Source: Onishia taeanensis (lineage in GTDB: Bacteria > Pseudomonadota > Gammaproteobacteria > Pseudomonadales > Halomonadaceae). Taken from it: 64,000 bases of DNA. Location of the stretch: contig NZ_JABVXC010000012.1 of NCBI RefSeq assembly GCF_013349955.1, positions 1 through 64,000 of the forward strand. Direction: 5' to 3'. Of this stretch, positions 10,708 through 21,100 are shown in pieces (position 1 is the stretch's first letter; every line of letters begins with the position of its first letter). The notes beneath the pieces are model-generated. The model was given only the letters and a program-made list of their open reading frames with translations, did no database searches and had not been told where the DNA came from. A program made the position numbers and the translations under genes.

Positions 10708-10736
10708 CAATGGAGGTATGGTGGCCCTCTTTCAAG
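10708..10736 (-). promoter_or_regulatory. Putative sigma-32 heat-shock promoter of clpB
   Basis: The minus strand has CTTGAAA (10730-10736), a perfect -35 for sigma-32. CTCCATTG (10708-10715) resembles the CCCCATNT -10, with 14 bp between. It lies 70 bp upstream of the clpB start, and clpB is a classical sigma-32 target. Confidence 0.6.
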
Positions 10737-10889
10737 GCGCCAGCCTTAGGAAAGGTGCACCGGCTTGATGCAGATCAAGGTTGGCTTAGGGGCCACCGAA
10801 TATGACGCAGGTAACACAGCATGGGCAGCCTGGTAAGGCGAAGCGTCTTTTTCAGGGCCGGAAGGTGCATCCATGCGATTCCGGCATTT

Positions 10890-10905
10890 CCGCCATCCAT
10901 GGCGG
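10890..10905. repeat. Small palindrome with ATCCAT loop (REP-like)
   Basis: CCGCC-ATCCAT-GGCGG forms a 5-bp stem that can extend inward, in the 340-bp gap between the clpB and pgeF coding regions. Related ATCCAT-centred palindromes occur at 25283-25304 and 29396-29413, which suggests a dispersed element. Confidence 0.4.
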
Positions 10906-10981
10906 TCAGATGAAAAGCCGAGCCCCCAGGTAGGGATTCACCGCGTCTTCGCGGTCCAGGCCGCCGAAGTACTCAACCGCA

Positions 10982-11746
10982 TCAGCGCAGCCAGATCGCG
11001 CTGGCCATACGGCCAGTGACGCCGTCGTCACGGCGGTGGGAGTAGAAGCGCGGTTCGCAGGCGGTGCAGAAATGGCCGCCGCTGATGTGGGCGACGCCGA
11101 GGCGCTCGAGGCGCAGCCGCGCCAGCCGGTAGATATCGGCCATGTAGTGACCGAGACGATAGGGACTGGGCTCGAAGGCGCTCTCGGCCTCGGGTTGAAC
11201 TGCCACGAAGGCATCGTGCACTTCGGGGCCCACCTCGAACTGCGCGTTGGAAATCGCCGGGCCTAGCCAGGCCATCAGTTCGCTGGGCTCGATACCCAGC
11301 GCCGCCACCGTGGCTTCGAGCACGCCGCCGGCGAGCCCTCGCCAGCCGGCATGGGCGATACCCACCCGGGTGCCCAGCCGGTCGCAGAAGAACACCGGCA
11401 GACAGTCGGCGGTCTGCACCACGCAGGCATGGCCGGCATCGAAGGCCACCGCGGCATCGGCTTGAGGCGCATCCGGCACATAAACCTGCTGCACGCTGGC
11501 GCCATGCACCTGGTCGAGCCACAGCAGCGGACGGTCACTACCGATCTCGGCCTGCAACAGCTCGCGACAGCGCGACACCATCGCCGGGTCGTCACCCACA
11601 TGTTCGGCGGTATTGAAGGCCGCGAAGGGCCCTTGGCTGGGCCCGGTCTCGCGGGTGGTGACCAGGGCCCGCACCGTGCTCGGCGCCGGCCAGTCGGGCA
11701 GCACTAGAGTGGGGTGCGGGTGCAGCGTCGCAGCGGGGTCCGTCAT
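10982..11746 (-). CDS. pgeF: Peptidoglycan editing factor / multicopper-type polyphenol oxidase family (YfiH)
   Basis: Members of this family (YfiH/LACC1) have been linked to correct UDP-MurNAc peptide composition and to purine nucleoside phosphorylase or oxidase activity. The metal-binding His/Cys set is visible: WLDQVHG, QTADCLPVFF and IAHAGWRG. The length is 254 aa. A TTG start lies 18 bp further upstream, but the ATG has TGAGGA at good distance and begins MTDPAA, so I chose it. The gene lies 28 bp behind rluD in the conserved rluD-pgeF-clpB order and is probably co-transcribed with rluD. Confidence 0.9.
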   Translation of the reverse strand: MTDPAATLHPHPTLVLPDWPAPSTVRALVTTRETGPSQGPFAAFNTAEHVGDDPAMVSRCRELLQAEIGSDRPLLWLDQVHGASVQQVYVPDAPQADAAVAFDAGHACVVQTADCLPVFFCDRLGTRVGIAHAGWRGLAGGVLEATVAALGIEPSELMAWLGPAISNAQFEVGPEVHDAFVAVQPEAESAFEPSPYRLGHYMADIYRLARLRLERLGVAHISGGHFCTACEPRFYSHRRDDGVTGRMASAIWLR

Positions 11747-11774
11747 CACCGGATTCCTCAGCAAAGCAATGGCC

Positions 11775-12734
11775 TCATCGCATGGTTTCGTGATCGTCGC
11801 GCAGGTAATCGAGCAGCATCAGCATATCGTCGGGCAGTGCGGCGCGAAACTCGAGGCGCTGGCCGCTTTCCGGATGAACGAAAGCCAGCTTGCGGGCATG
11901 CAGGGCCTGACGCGGGAAGCCGCGCAGCAGGTCCTTGAGATCATCGTCCGCCCCCGGCGGCAGCTTGAGACGCCCACCATAGAGGCTATCGCCAATCAGC
12001 GGAAAGCGCTGGTGGGCCATGTGTACACGAATCTGGTGGGTCCGCCCGGTCTCGAGCTTGCAGCGCACATGGGTGTGATTGCGGAAACGCTCGGTCACCC
12101 GGTAGTGGGTAACGGCCGGCTTGCCAGACGCCGTGACGGCCTGGCGTTTGCGATCTTTGGGATGGCGCCCGATCGGCGCCTCGATGCGCCCGCCGGAGGT
12201 CACGACCCCGGTGACGATGGCATCGTATTCCCGCGAGACGCTGCGCGCCTGCAACTGCTCGACAAGCTGGGTCTGGGCGGCAAGAGTCTTCGCTACCACC
12301 ATCAAGCCGGTGGTGTCCTTGTCGAGGCGGTGCACGATACCGGCGCGAGGCACGCTAGCAAGCGCCGGGCAATGATGCAGAACGGCATTGAGCAGGGTAC
12401 CGTCAGGGTTACCGGCGGCCGGGTGCACCACCAGGCCGGCGGGCTTGTTGATCACCAGCACGGCGGCGTCTTCATGGACGATGTCCAGCTCGATGGCCTG
12501 GGGCTCAAAACGCAGTTCGTCCTCGACCACAGCGGTCAGCACGAGCTGCTCGCCGCCGTAGATCTTGTCCTTGGGCTTGGCACGAGCGCCATCGAGGGTC
12601 AGGTCGCCGGACTTTATCCAGGCCTTGAGGCGCTCTCGAGAGAAGTCGGCGAAGATCTCGGCCGCCACCTGATCGAAGCGCTGGCCGGCCATGGCCTCGG
12701 GAATGCGGGCGTCGCGATGTACGGTTTCTGACAT
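11775..12734 (-). CDS. rluD: 23S rRNA pseudouridine(1911/1915/1917) synthase
   Basis: RluD modifies helix 69 of 23S rRNA. An N-terminal S4-like RNA-binding domain (QRFDQVAAEIFADFSRERLKAW) is followed by the catalytic domain with the RluA-family motif HRLDKDTTGLMVVAKT, whose Asp is the nucleophile. GRTHQIRVHM and GDSLYGG are also conserved. The start is uncertain: GTG 27 bp further upstream is possible and neither start has a strong ribosome site. It is divergent from bamD, as in E. coli and Pseudomonas. Confidence 0.93.
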   Translation of the reverse strand: MSETVHRDARIPEAMAGQRFDQVAAEIFADFSRERLKAWIKSGDLTLDGARAKPKDKIYGGEQLVLTAVVEDELRFEPQAIELDIVHEDAAVLVINKPAGLVVHPAAGNPDGTLLNAVLHHCPALASVPRAGIVHRLDKDTTGLMVVAKTLAAQTQLVEQLQARSVSREYDAIVTGVVTSGGRIEAPIGRHPKDRKRQAVTASGKPAVTHYRVTERFRNHTHVRCKLETGRTHQIRVHMAHQRFPLIGDSLYGGRLKLPPGADDDLKDLLRGFPRQALHARKLAFVHPESGQRLEFRAALPDDMLMLLDYLRDDHETMR

Positions 12735-12880
12735 GGGGGCTGTGTGCCTTTGAGGTGGCACTGACGAGGCACCAAGGCTCGGCGCTTTGCGGCCTGCCCT
12801 GAGTGGTTTATCGTGAGTGCTTTATGATGAGCCGCTGCGTAATTCTACCACGGCCATTCGGGTTGTTTGAGACGAGGACC

Positions 12881-13690
12881 ATGATGCGCGTTTTCCCCCG
12901 TGGCACACGGCTGGGCGCCTATGCCCTGACAGCCGCCCTGCTCGCCGGCTGCGCCGGCAACGATACCGTTCCCGACGAGCTCGCGGAAGCCGAGCTCTAC
13001 CAGCAGGCGATGACGGCGCTGGAGGCGCAGAACTATACCAACGCCGTGAGCCGGCTCGAAGCCCTCGACGCCCGCTATCCCTTTGGCGACCACGCCGAGC
13101 AGGCACAGCTGGAACTGATCTACGCCTACTACCAGACCGACAACTGGGAATCGGCGCGGGCGGCTGCCAGCCGCTTCATCCGCCTGCAGCCGGACCATCC
13201 CCAGGTCGACTACGCCTACTACATGCGTGGTCTGGCCGCCTATCAGGCGGGCCGCTTTAGCCTCGAAGGGCTCAAGCTGATCGACATTTCCAAGCGCGAC
13301 CTGGGCGCCACCCGCGAGTCCTACAACGACTTCCGGGAGCTGATCGAACGCTTCCCGGACAGCGAGTATGCCCCGGACGCCCAGCAGCGCCTGGTCTACC
13401 TCCGCAACGTGCTGGCCCGCCATGAGCTGCAGGTGGCCGACTTCTATCTGCGCAAGGGCGCCTACCTGGCGGCGGTCAAACGCGGGCGCTGGGTGATCTC
13501 CCACTACCCGGAGGCACCGGCCAATCACGACGCTCTGGCGGTCATGGTCGAAGGCTATCTGGGCCTTGGCATGACCGATCGAGCCCGCGAAGTGCTCGCC
13601 ACCCTGATCGAGAATGCGCCGGATAACGAACGCCTCGACGGCAGGGCCTTCGAGCCCCGTTACGTCGATGCTGAGCCGCTGACGCTGTAA
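12881..13690 (+). CDS. bamD: Outer membrane assembly lipoprotein BamD
   Basis: BamD is an essential lipoprotein of the BAM complex that inserts beta-barrel proteins in the outer membrane. The signal peptide ends in a lipobox, ALLAGC, so the mature protein starts at the Cys near residue 22. Five TPR-like repeats follow (for example YTNAVSRLEALDARYPFGDHA). The length is about 270 aa, near the family norm of 245-280. Two adjacent ATG codons follow a GAGGA ribosome site; the second has slightly better spacing. The frame is open further upstream, but without a secretion signal. Confidence 0.94.
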   Translation: MMRVFPRGTRLGAYALTAALLAGCAGNDTVPDELAEAELYQQAMTALEAQNYTNAVSRLEALDARYPFGDHAEQAQLELIYAYYQTDNWESARAAASRFIRLQPDHPQVDYAYYMRGLAAYQAGRFSLEGLKLIDISKRDLGATRESYNDFRELIERFPDSEYAPDAQQRLVYLRNVLARHELQVADFYLRKGAYLAAVKRGRWVISHYPEAPANHDALAVMVEGYLGLGMTDRAREVLATLIENAPDNERLDGRAFEPRYVDAEPLTL

Positions 13691-13700
13691 TGCCCCTTCG

Positions 13701-13826
13701 GGGAGCCGTAAGCGATAAGCTGGAAGAAACACCCACCACCGCGCTGTCTTGGCAGAGGGCGACTCCTCCAGCTTCCAGGCGCGTAGCGCCGCGCTTACAG
13801 CTTATGTCTCCCCGGCTAAGCCGGGG
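13701..13826. repeat. REP-like imperfect inverted repeat between bamD and nadE
   Basis: GCCGTAAGCGATAAGCTGGAAG (13705-13726) is echoed in inverted form by CTTCCAG, GCGCTTACAGCTTAT and flanking CTCCCC (about 13771-13812). A tight hairpin CCCCGGC-TAA-GCCGGGG (13810-13826) directly abuts the nadE stop. The pieces resemble the GCTTACAGCTTAT-rich palindromic elements seen in intergenic DNA of this family. It may also act as the transcript end for both convergent genes, but it has no U tract. Confidence 0.45.
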
Positions 13827-15458
13827 TCATTCCCCGGGCTGCCAACCGTTGACGATTGGATAGCGCCGGTCGCGACCGAAGCCCCTCGGGGTCACGCGCA
13901 CGCCTACCGGCGCCTGACGACGCTTGTATTCGCAGCGGTCGACCAGCTTGACTACCTGATAGACATCCTCGCGAGCGAAGCCGGCGTCGATGATCGCCTC
14001 GGCGCTCATGTCGCCCTCGATGTAGCGAACCAGGATAGCGTCCAGGATGTCGTATCCGGGCAAGGAGTCGCTGTCCTGCTGATCCGGCGCCAGCTCTGCC
14101 GACGGCGGACGCTCGATGACTCGCTCGGGAATCGCCGGCTCCTGGTCGTTGCGCCAGCGCGCCAGCCGGTAGACCCAGGTCTTGTAGACGTCTTTCAGCG
14201 CATTGTAGCCGCCGACCATATCGCCATAGAGGGTGGCATAACCGACCGCCATCTCGCTCTTGTTGCCGGTGGTCAACACCATCAGGCCCTTCTTGTTGGA
14301 GATCGCCATCAGCAGCACGCCACGACAGCGGGACTGCAGGTTCTCCTCGGTGGTGTCGCGCTCGGTACCGGCGAAGCTCTCGGCCAGGGTGTCCAGGAAG
14401 CTCTCGACCATCGGCGCGATGGGCATCACCTCGTAGCCGACGCCCAACAGCTTGGCCTGTTCGGCGGCGTCCGCCCTGGAGATATCCGCGGTGTAGTGGT
14501 AGGGCATCATCACCGCATGCACCCGCTCAGGCCCCAGGGCATCCACCGCAATGGCAAGTGTCAGCGCCGAGTCGATGCCCCCTGACAGGCCGATCACCAC
14601 CCCCTTGAAGCCGCTCTTGTTGACGTAATCACGCACCCCGGTGACCAGCGCACAATAGAGGCTTTCCTCAGGCTCGGGCAGCGGCTCGCACTCACCGGCC
14701 TGCGGCACCCAGCCATTCTGCTCGCGCAGGAACTGCACCGGCATCAGCCCCACCTGCCAGTGGGGCGCCTGTACCTGCAACTGGCCATTGGCATCGACGC
14801 AGGCTGAGCCGCCGTCGAACACCAGCTCGTCCTGACCGCCCACCTGGTTCACATAGACCAGCGGGCGCTGGGCCTCGGCAGCCCGCTCGCGCAGGAGCTC
14901 GAGACGCTCTGAGGGCTTGTCCTGATGATAGGGCGACGAATTGAGCGTAATCAGAATCTCCGCGCCCGCCTCGCAGGCCAGGCGAACCGGCTCGGTCTTC
15001 CAGACGTCCTCGCAGATCAGGATGCCGAGCTTGGCCCCCTTATGCTCGACCACCAGCGGCTCGGTGCCGGCGCTGAAGTAGCGCTGCTCGTCGAACACTT
15101 GATAGTTGGGCAGCGCCTGCTTGGCATACTCGTCGAGCCATTCGCCGTTATACAAAAGGCCCGCCAGGTTATAGGTCTGCCCTTCACGGCGACCGGGGTA
15201 ACCGATAATCACCAGCACGTCGCGGGCGACCTTGGCCGCCATGCGCGCACGGGCCTCCCGCAGGCGCGTCTCCATGGAGGGGCGCAGCAGCAGATCCTCC
15301 GGCGGGTAGCCAGTCAGGAACAGTTCGGGGAATACCACGATATCCGCGCCGTGCTCGATGCGGGCCTCGCGCACCGCTTCGATGGCACGCTCGGCGTTGC
15401 CGGGAATATCGCCGACCAAGGGGTCGAATTGGGCCATCACCAGCGTCAGGTCTTGCAT
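13827..15458 (-). CDS. nadE: Glutamine-hydrolysing NAD+ synthetase
   Basis: The enzyme amidates nicotinic acid adenine dinucleotide to NAD+ using ammonia from glutamine. The N-terminal nitrilase-type glutaminase domain shows the Glu (VFPELFLTGYPPEDLL), Lys (KQALPNYQVFDEQRYF) and Cys (GILICEDVW) triad. The C-terminal synthetase domain has the PP-loop SGGIDSA. The length of 543 aa fits the bacterial two-domain form. The start MQDLTLVMAQFDPLVGD aligns with the family; upstream codons look non-conserved. It is convergent with bamD. Confidence 0.95.
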   Translation of the reverse strand: MQDLTLVMAQFDPLVGDIPGNAERAIEAVREARIEHGADIVVFPELFLTGYPPEDLLLRPSMETRLREARARMAAKVARDVLVIIGYPGRREGQTYNLAGLLYNGEWLDEYAKQALPNYQVFDEQRYFSAGTEPLVVEHKGAKLGILICEDVWKTEPVRLACEAGAEILITLNSSPYHQDKPSERLELLRERAAEAQRPLVYVNQVGGQDELVFDGGSACVDANGQLQVQAPHWQVGLMPVQFLREQNGWVPQAGECEPLPEPEESLYCALVTGVRDYVNKSGFKGVVIGLSGGIDSALTLAIAVDALGPERVHAVMMPYHYTADISRADAAEQAKLLGVGYEVMPIAPMVESFLDTLAESFAGTERDTTEENLQSRCRGVLLMAISNKKGLMVLTTGNKSEMAVGYATLYGDMVGGYNALKDVYKTWVYRLARWRNDQEPAIPERVIERPPSAELAPDQQDSDSLPGYDILDAILVRYIEGDMSAEAIIDAGFAREDVYQVVKLVDRCEYKRRQAPVGVRVTPRGFGRDRRYPIVNGWQPGE

Positions 15459-15568
15459 GGTCGGGGAAATCTCTCGAAACTCTCGGATAACCGTATTGTC
15501 CCGCATGGCCGCCCGAGTAGCAAAACACTAAACCTTCTCACGCGGCCCGACCAGGGAGTCATAAAAGG

Positions 15569-15832
15569 ATGAACCTGTTGATCATTCGCCTGATCATTTT
15601 CGCCGTGCTGTTCTGGGCCGGCCTCAAGCTCTACCGCATGTACCGCGACTGGAAGCTGGAGCGCGAGGAATGGGAGCGCAAGGAGGCTCACCAGGAGGGT
15701 GGCCACATGGTGCGCTGCGTCTATTGCCAGGTGCACCTACCCGAGGATGAGGCCCTGCGCGAACAAGGCGAATGGTTCTGCAGCACGCCCCATCGCGACA
15801 AGTACCTGGCCGAGCAACATCCTTCCGACTGA
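15569..15832 (+). CDS. PP0621-family small membrane-anchored zinc-ribbon-like protein
   Basis: The product is 87 aa. One N-terminal membrane helix (residues 2-22) is followed by a charged linker rich in Arg/Glu and a C-terminal CVYCQVHL...WFCSTPHRDKYL block. The two Cys, third Cys and His could bind a metal ion. It matches the small PP0621-type proteins that are widespread in Pseudomonas-like genomes and have no known function. It is divergent from nadE and convergent with thiO. AGGGAG lies 10 bp before the ATG. Confidence 0.75.
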   Translation: MNLLIIRLIIFAVLFWAGLKLYRMYRDWKLEREEWERKEAHQEGGHMVRCVYCQVHLPEDEALREQGEWFCSTPHRDKYLAEQHPSD

Positions 15833-15923
15833 GGGCGCCTCGCCCCGGCACCGCGCTGGGCGGAGCCTATCTCTCGCCCAGACCTGACGCCGGCGCCGCT
15901 AGCTATTTTTGCCACTCGTGTTG

Positions 15924-17024
15924 TCACTCGCCAAGGCGACCAACCAATCGATAAGGGGCCGGGTCGATGATCGGCTCACGGCCCAGCAGCTCGTCGACCA
16001 GCAGGCGAGTTGAAGCGGGTGCCAGCACCAGACCGTTGCGGTAGTGACCGGCATTGACCCAGAGGTTCTCCACGCCAGGCACCGCGCCGATGAATGGAAT
16101 GCCTTCTGGCGAGCCGGGGCGCAGCCCGGCCCAGTGATGTTCCACCTCGCAGTCAGCAAGCGCCGGCACGATCCGGACGGCGCTCTGCCAAAGCGACTCC
16201 CGAGCCTCATCGCTAAGCGCCTTGTTGAAGCCCACCTCTTCCAGCGTCGAGCCCGCCAGCACGCGGCCATCGCCGCGGGGAATCACGTAGCGCCCGTCCA
16301 TCAACACCACCCGCTGGACAAGCCCCGCCGGCGCCTTGAAGAGAATCATCTGTCCCTTCACCGGACGCACCGACAGCGCCACCTCGACGCTCTCCAGCAG
16401 TTGCGCCGCCCAGGCCCCACCGCAGACGATCACACGGTCTGCCGCGATCAAGCCCTCTTTCGTGCGGGCACCAACCACCGCATCGCCTGCATCGCGCTCA
16501 AGACCGGTAACCGTTTCATGCTCACGCAGCGTGACCCGAGGCATCATCGCCAGTCGCGCGCGCAGCGCCTGGCCCAGGCGCGGGTTGCGAATACTACCAA
16601 GCGTCGGCATCCATAGCGCCTGCTCACAGCCCGGCGCGGCCGCGGGCTCCTTGGCATAGATCACCTCCGGGCCCACTCGTTCCAGGGGTTTGCCGACCTG
16701 GCGCGCCCAATCGAGGGCACGCGCCTCGTCCTCGACACGCAGATACAGCAGGCCCTTCTGGCGATATTCCGGATCGATGCCGGTTTCCTCAAGAAGCCGT
16801 AGGCTGAGCTCCGGGTAGAACCCCTCGGACCAGCGCGACAGCCGAGAAACCGGCGTGCCGTAGCGCCAAGGGTAAAGCGGCGAGACGATGCCGCCCCCCG
16901 CCCATGAGGCCTCGCGGCCGCACTCGCCACGCTCAACCAGCGTTACCGACTGGCCCGCGTCGGCCAGTTGCAAAGCCGTCATCATGCCGATGACGCCACC
17001 GCCGATAATCAGGAAATCGCTCAC
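15924..17024 (-). CDS. thiO: Glycine oxidase ThiO (FAD-dependent)
   Basis: ThiO oxidises glycine to iminoglycine for the thiazole moiety of thiamine. The N-terminal dinucleotide fold FLIIGGGVIGMMTA is followed by an FAD-contacting Glu at the end of beta-2 (LVERGECG). The C-terminal DAO domain contains GHYRNGLVLAP. The 366-aa length is typical. It starts at GTG; no ATG fits the fold. In Pseudomonas thiO also lies beside the type IV minor pilin genes. No other thiamine gene is in the window. Confidence 0.88.
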   Translation of the reverse strand: MSDFLIIGGGVIGMMTALQLADAGQSVTLVERGECGREASWAGGGIVSPLYPWRYGTPVSRLSRWSEGFYPELSLRLLEETGIDPEYRQKGLLYLRVEDEARALDWARQVGKPLERVGPEVIYAKEPAAAPGCEQALWMPTLGSIRNPRLGQALRARLAMMPRVTLREHETVTGLERDAGDAVVGARTKEGLIAADRVIVCGGAWAAQLLESVEVALSVRPVKGQMILFKAPAGLVQRVVLMDGRYVIPRGDGRVLAGSTLEEVGFNKALSDEARESLWQSAVRIVPALADCEVEHHWAGLRPGSPEGIPFIGAVPGVENLWVNAGHYRNGLVLAPASTRLLVDELLGREPIIDPAPYRLVGRLGE

Positions 17025-17183
17025 AATAGAATACGCTCTGGCTTACAACAGTTTTGGCTAGAGTAATGGAAAGCTCGACAGAATAAAGGACGAGCGACGG
17101 AGCGAGCAGAGAAACGGGCGACAGCGAATACCCCAAGAGCAGGATGTGCGGGGGCATCGGACACTCCAGGGAAGGAGAGAGAC

Positions 17184-17702
17184 ATGCGCACGAGAGTAGA
17201 GACCCAACTACAACATCACAGGGCTGGCTTCACTCTGATTGAGCTGCTGGTGACCCTTGCCGTACTGACGGTCATGCTTACTTGGGGCGTGCCTAATTTC
17301 CAACGACTTATGGAGCAGCTCTCGATCGATACGGATATCAGCCGCCTGCAGCGAGCGATTGCGCTGACCAGAAACACCGCCATAAGCCAGCAGCGGCGAC
17401 TGACGCTGTGCCCCAGCGCTGATAACAAGCAATGCAGCACCAACTGGGAACTGCCGTTGCTGATAATGGTGGGCAATGTAGATGGGGATGCACTCGAAGA
17501 TGCTGAAGTACTGAAGGTAGTTTCTGCTGGCAACCTCGAGCGCGTTAACTTCCGCAATGGCTATCGCTGGCTACGCATCGGCTCGAGTGGCTGGCCGCGA
17601 GGGTATAACGGCACCTTTACGCTGTGCGGGCAGGACGCATCCGCGACACTGGTGATGAGTGCCACCGGACGCCTTAGGGTCGGCCCGCCCGGGGACTGCT
17701 AG
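17184..17702 (+). CDS. fimT: Type IV minor pseudopilin, GspH/FimT family
   Basis: The prepilin-peptidase site is visible: a 15-residue positively charged leader, then [14 protein letters not shown], with the conserved Glu at +5. The globular part (about 150 aa) has Cys pairs ([17 protein letters not shown]...PPGDC) that could form disulfides. The ATG follows AAGGAGAGAGAC. The gene is alone on the plus strand and faces pilE; its TAG stop and the pilE TAG stop share the tetranucleotide CTAG. It may be a priming-complex component or a DNA-binding minor pilin; the family alone does not decide. Confidence 0.8.
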   Translation: MRTRVETQLQHHRAGFTLIELLVTLAVLTVMLTWGVPNFQRLMEQLSIDTDISRLQRAIALTRNTAISQQRRLTLCPSADNKQCSTNWELPLLIMVGNVDGDALEDAEVLKVVSAGNLERVNFRNGYRWLRIGSSGWPRGYNGTFTLCGQDASATLVMSATGRLRVGPPGDC

Positions 17703-18121
17703 AAACACTGGGCAATCGTCCCAGACCCCGAAATGGAAGCTTGTCCGGTCTGGTCGAGTGACAGCGTGCCGCAATCCGCATCAGGCGCCTGCGGCCCCGA
17801 AGGGGTAGCCTCAATCACAAACGTTTGCTCCGTGGGTTCTTTGTCGGCGAAAGCAAGCGTGTAGCGATTGGCATTAGCCAACTCACTGACGCATTCAGCA
17901 TTCGGCAACGGCTGATCATCGTTCTTGTAGCTGAAGGTCTCGGTATACCGGCGTTCCATCCCTTGAGCCAGCTCATCGAGACAGGCTACAGCCCGTGTGC
18001 GCCAGGTATCGTTTACGTACCTCTGGTAGGAGGGGTAGGCGATACTGGCCAGAATGGCGATGACCGCTACCGCAATCATCAGCTCGATCAAGGTAAAACC
18101 GCGCGGCAGACCACTGCGCAT
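17699..18121 (-). CDS. pilE: Minor type IV pilin PilE
   Basis: The 140-aa product has a short leader and cleavage site [30 protein letters not shown], followed by a globular domain with Cys pairs including a C-terminal Cys (IAQCF). Its position at the end of fimU-pilV-pilW-pilX-pilY1-pilE and its size match Pseudomonas PilE, which connects the minor-pilin tip complex to the PilA shaft. It is separated from pilY1 by 9 bp and is probably co-transcribed. The 3' end overlaps fimT by 4 bp. Confidence 0.85.
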   Translation of the reverse strand: MRSGLPRGFTLIELMIAVAVIAILASIAYPSYQRYVNDTWRTRAVACLDELAQGMERRYTETFSYKNDDQPLPNAECVSELANANRYTLAFADKEPTEQTFVIEATPSGPQAPDADCGTLSLDQTGQASISGSGTIAQCF

Positions 18122-18130
18122 AAAAAGCTC

Positions 18131-21100
18131 CTAGGGTTCAAAAATCTGACGCCATGACTGCCGGCCGGTTGTGGCTCCCGAGACGCCAGTGCGTTGCGGG
18201 CCACCAGCACTGCCTATAGTACCTGCCAGAACGCCTTGGCCGGTTCCCGGGTCGCGCACCACGACCTGAGATTCCCCGTTACCCAGCTTGATGCCCGCCG
18301 CCACTTGAGCGTCGCCATTGGCATCAGTGATGTTGTCAGCACTGTCGACCTTGCCATCACCGTTGGTATCGAAGAAGGCTCTGGTGCCAACGCCGCCGGT
18401 TTCGAGAAGTAAACTGTAAACGTAACCGTCGACCCCGGCAGTACATTGGCCAAACAGAGGTCTCAGCGTCGAAAATAGCGCCCGCTGATGATAGATACCG
18501 GCTGGCAGTGTCGGCATGGACACCATTCTTTCTCCCTCCGGCAGGTCCATGTACCAGCCTCGCTGAGCCGTTCCACCATCTTTCCTGATGGTACGGAAAT
18601 CACTGCCTTCATCGATAACAAGGACTTTGTGGAGTAGGACCGAATCAGGGTCGCTAGCTTGTACCGACGTTAAGTTCTCATTACCCGAATCGAACACCCC
18701 ATATAAACGCTGTTCGCTTGTATCATAGCGATCGTCAACGAACTGGAAACTGCCCGTACCAAATAGTACGACCAGGGTGCTGGAATCACCGGGCTTGAAC
18801 TCAAGCTGCACAGGCGCGGTAATCGGCTGATCGGTTTGGCCTTTCAGGAGCCGCTGCGGTGCGCTCAACAGATTGGATAAATCAAAGCGCCACATATTCC
18901 CCTGCAAGTCACCCGCGTAGGCATATTGGCTAAAGCCATTGTAGTCTGGCCAGCGCGTAGCAGTAGGCGGTGCCAGTCCATTGGGATTGTCAGCCCCTCC
19001 GACGCCAGTATTCCATCGCTTTAGCTCGTCGCCAGTTTGCAAATCAACAGCGAACATCACCGCCTGCTGAGTCTTGCTGTTATAGCCATTGCCAAACAAT
19101 ACCACCCAGCGAGATTCTGGATTTTCCTCAGTGCCAATGTTAATCCTGGAGATTGATGGTCGAGTAACACCTTCCCCCAGTGCCTCGTCAGAGAATTCCC
19201 ATAGCACGTCCCTTGTACTCATGCCTTCAGGGTCGGATACATCAAGCGCAAAAACCGTACGCCCACCGGCGCCCATGGTGCCGACGACGAACGCATTCTG
19301 ACCAACGTCTATATCCTCGTTACGGGACTCCTTTATCTCGACGTTACGGGCAACCGGTGAGCCATCGACAAAGTACCGGTGAGTGTAATCAGGCGCCATC
19401 AGCGATTCTAACGGTGCCTTTTTGCCTAGCTGGCTAGTGACTAACTCACTGGGAAGGTAAGCAAATAACTCTTTTCCGTTATCAGCGGAAAAACCATGCA
19501 GCATGCCATCGTTGGCGCCGACGAAGACCATACCTCGGCGATCGCTGTTGAAGACCATGCCTGAGCGCTCGCTGTCATCTGGTGGCGTCAGCAAGAAAGG
19601 CGCGCTGTTGACGATATCCCCCAGCAGGTTAGGCTCTTCCTGACCGTCGGGAATACGGCTACGCAAGCCATCGACTTCTTCACCATAGAGCCAGCGAATT
19701 TGACTTGCACTTAGATCGCTGCTGCCAGTACTCAGCATTTTACCGTTTGTGTTAGACCCAGCGCCCTGTGCGGTCAGCAGCACCCGATCATCCGGTTTCT
19801 GACCACGCAACATAACCTCAGCATCCCACTTAAGGTCACGCTTGCCCCCGGAGAGTAACTGATAACCCTTGAGCTCCCCCGACCAATCAGTGCTGCGAAA
19901 CCCAGCCGAGAAGAGCTGCGTATCCGGCCCAATGGTGTCATTACTGACTGCCACCGGTACTACCGAAGTCTCCTGACGAGATACGATCGTTCCCAGCACG
20001 GTATCCAGCCCTTCGACAAAAGCTTGGGGGTCGGACGCACTAAAGAAGCCACCATGGCCGTTGATCGATGCATGCAACAGATCATCCAAGCGTGCTCGGT
20101 TTGCGGTACCCGAATCACGGCTGCTGAAATCATTTTCACTTGGCCAGTCAACACTCTCTTCATTCTCAACCGCCTGCCAAGCGCTATCTGGATCAATAGA
20201 GCCCGACACACCGAACCCCACACCGAAGGTGGTCATATGCTGCCAGAAAGCAGGGTCCTGAGCGTTGACAGGTACATCGTTGGCAAGCCCATTCTTCCTA
20301 CCCTCCCTAAGATCGTTTTTCCAATAGTGCATGGCCACATCGGCAAGCGTTGATGACACACCATCGGCATAAGGGGCGGAGGGTTTATATTGATATCTTC
20401 GGTCATCAGGCCCTTCAATAATATCACCTTCCGAGCCATCGACATTATTAATACCCGGAGGATTATTCCCACTCCAATAGCCGTCGGTCATCATCAACGC
20501 ATAGTTGGCACGGCAGGATTGGAAACCGCTGGATTGGTCCGAACTGGGATCATTACGCCAAGGCTCATCATGCTTTTCGAAGTAGTTGCCGCTACGCTGA
20601 AGGCCTCGGCGCAGCGGCGTGCCTTCGGCGGGGACTTCGTGGGTATAGAGTTCATCGAAAAAGCCGCTGCGCCCCTCCCCCTCAAAGACACGTACGCCCT
20701 TCGACACATCCCCCTGAACGACGTTGCCATTGCTATTGATAGTGTCAAACCCCACCCGTATCGTTTCACCCAGTTGCGAAAATGCCTCGCCGATGCCTGC
20801 CCGGGCAGCCAGGGTTCTCGAACGATAGTAAGTGTACCAGTTGGCAAAGTTCTGTATTTCTTCTTGATAGGTGCAGCTCGGTATATCGGCTGAGGCATTG
20901 GCACAGTCGCTGCGATTCTCGCGCCCCTCCCCTTTAAATGGCCCATTCCCGAAGCGAATCTCCACGCGACGATAGTTATTAATATTATTATAGCTTCCGC
21001 CAGTGTGGCTATAATACAAGGCAGGGTAGAATGTGTCTTCATAGCTCTCGGTATACTGGTAACCGCAGCGATAAGACCACCCAAACCAGCCACAGACATA

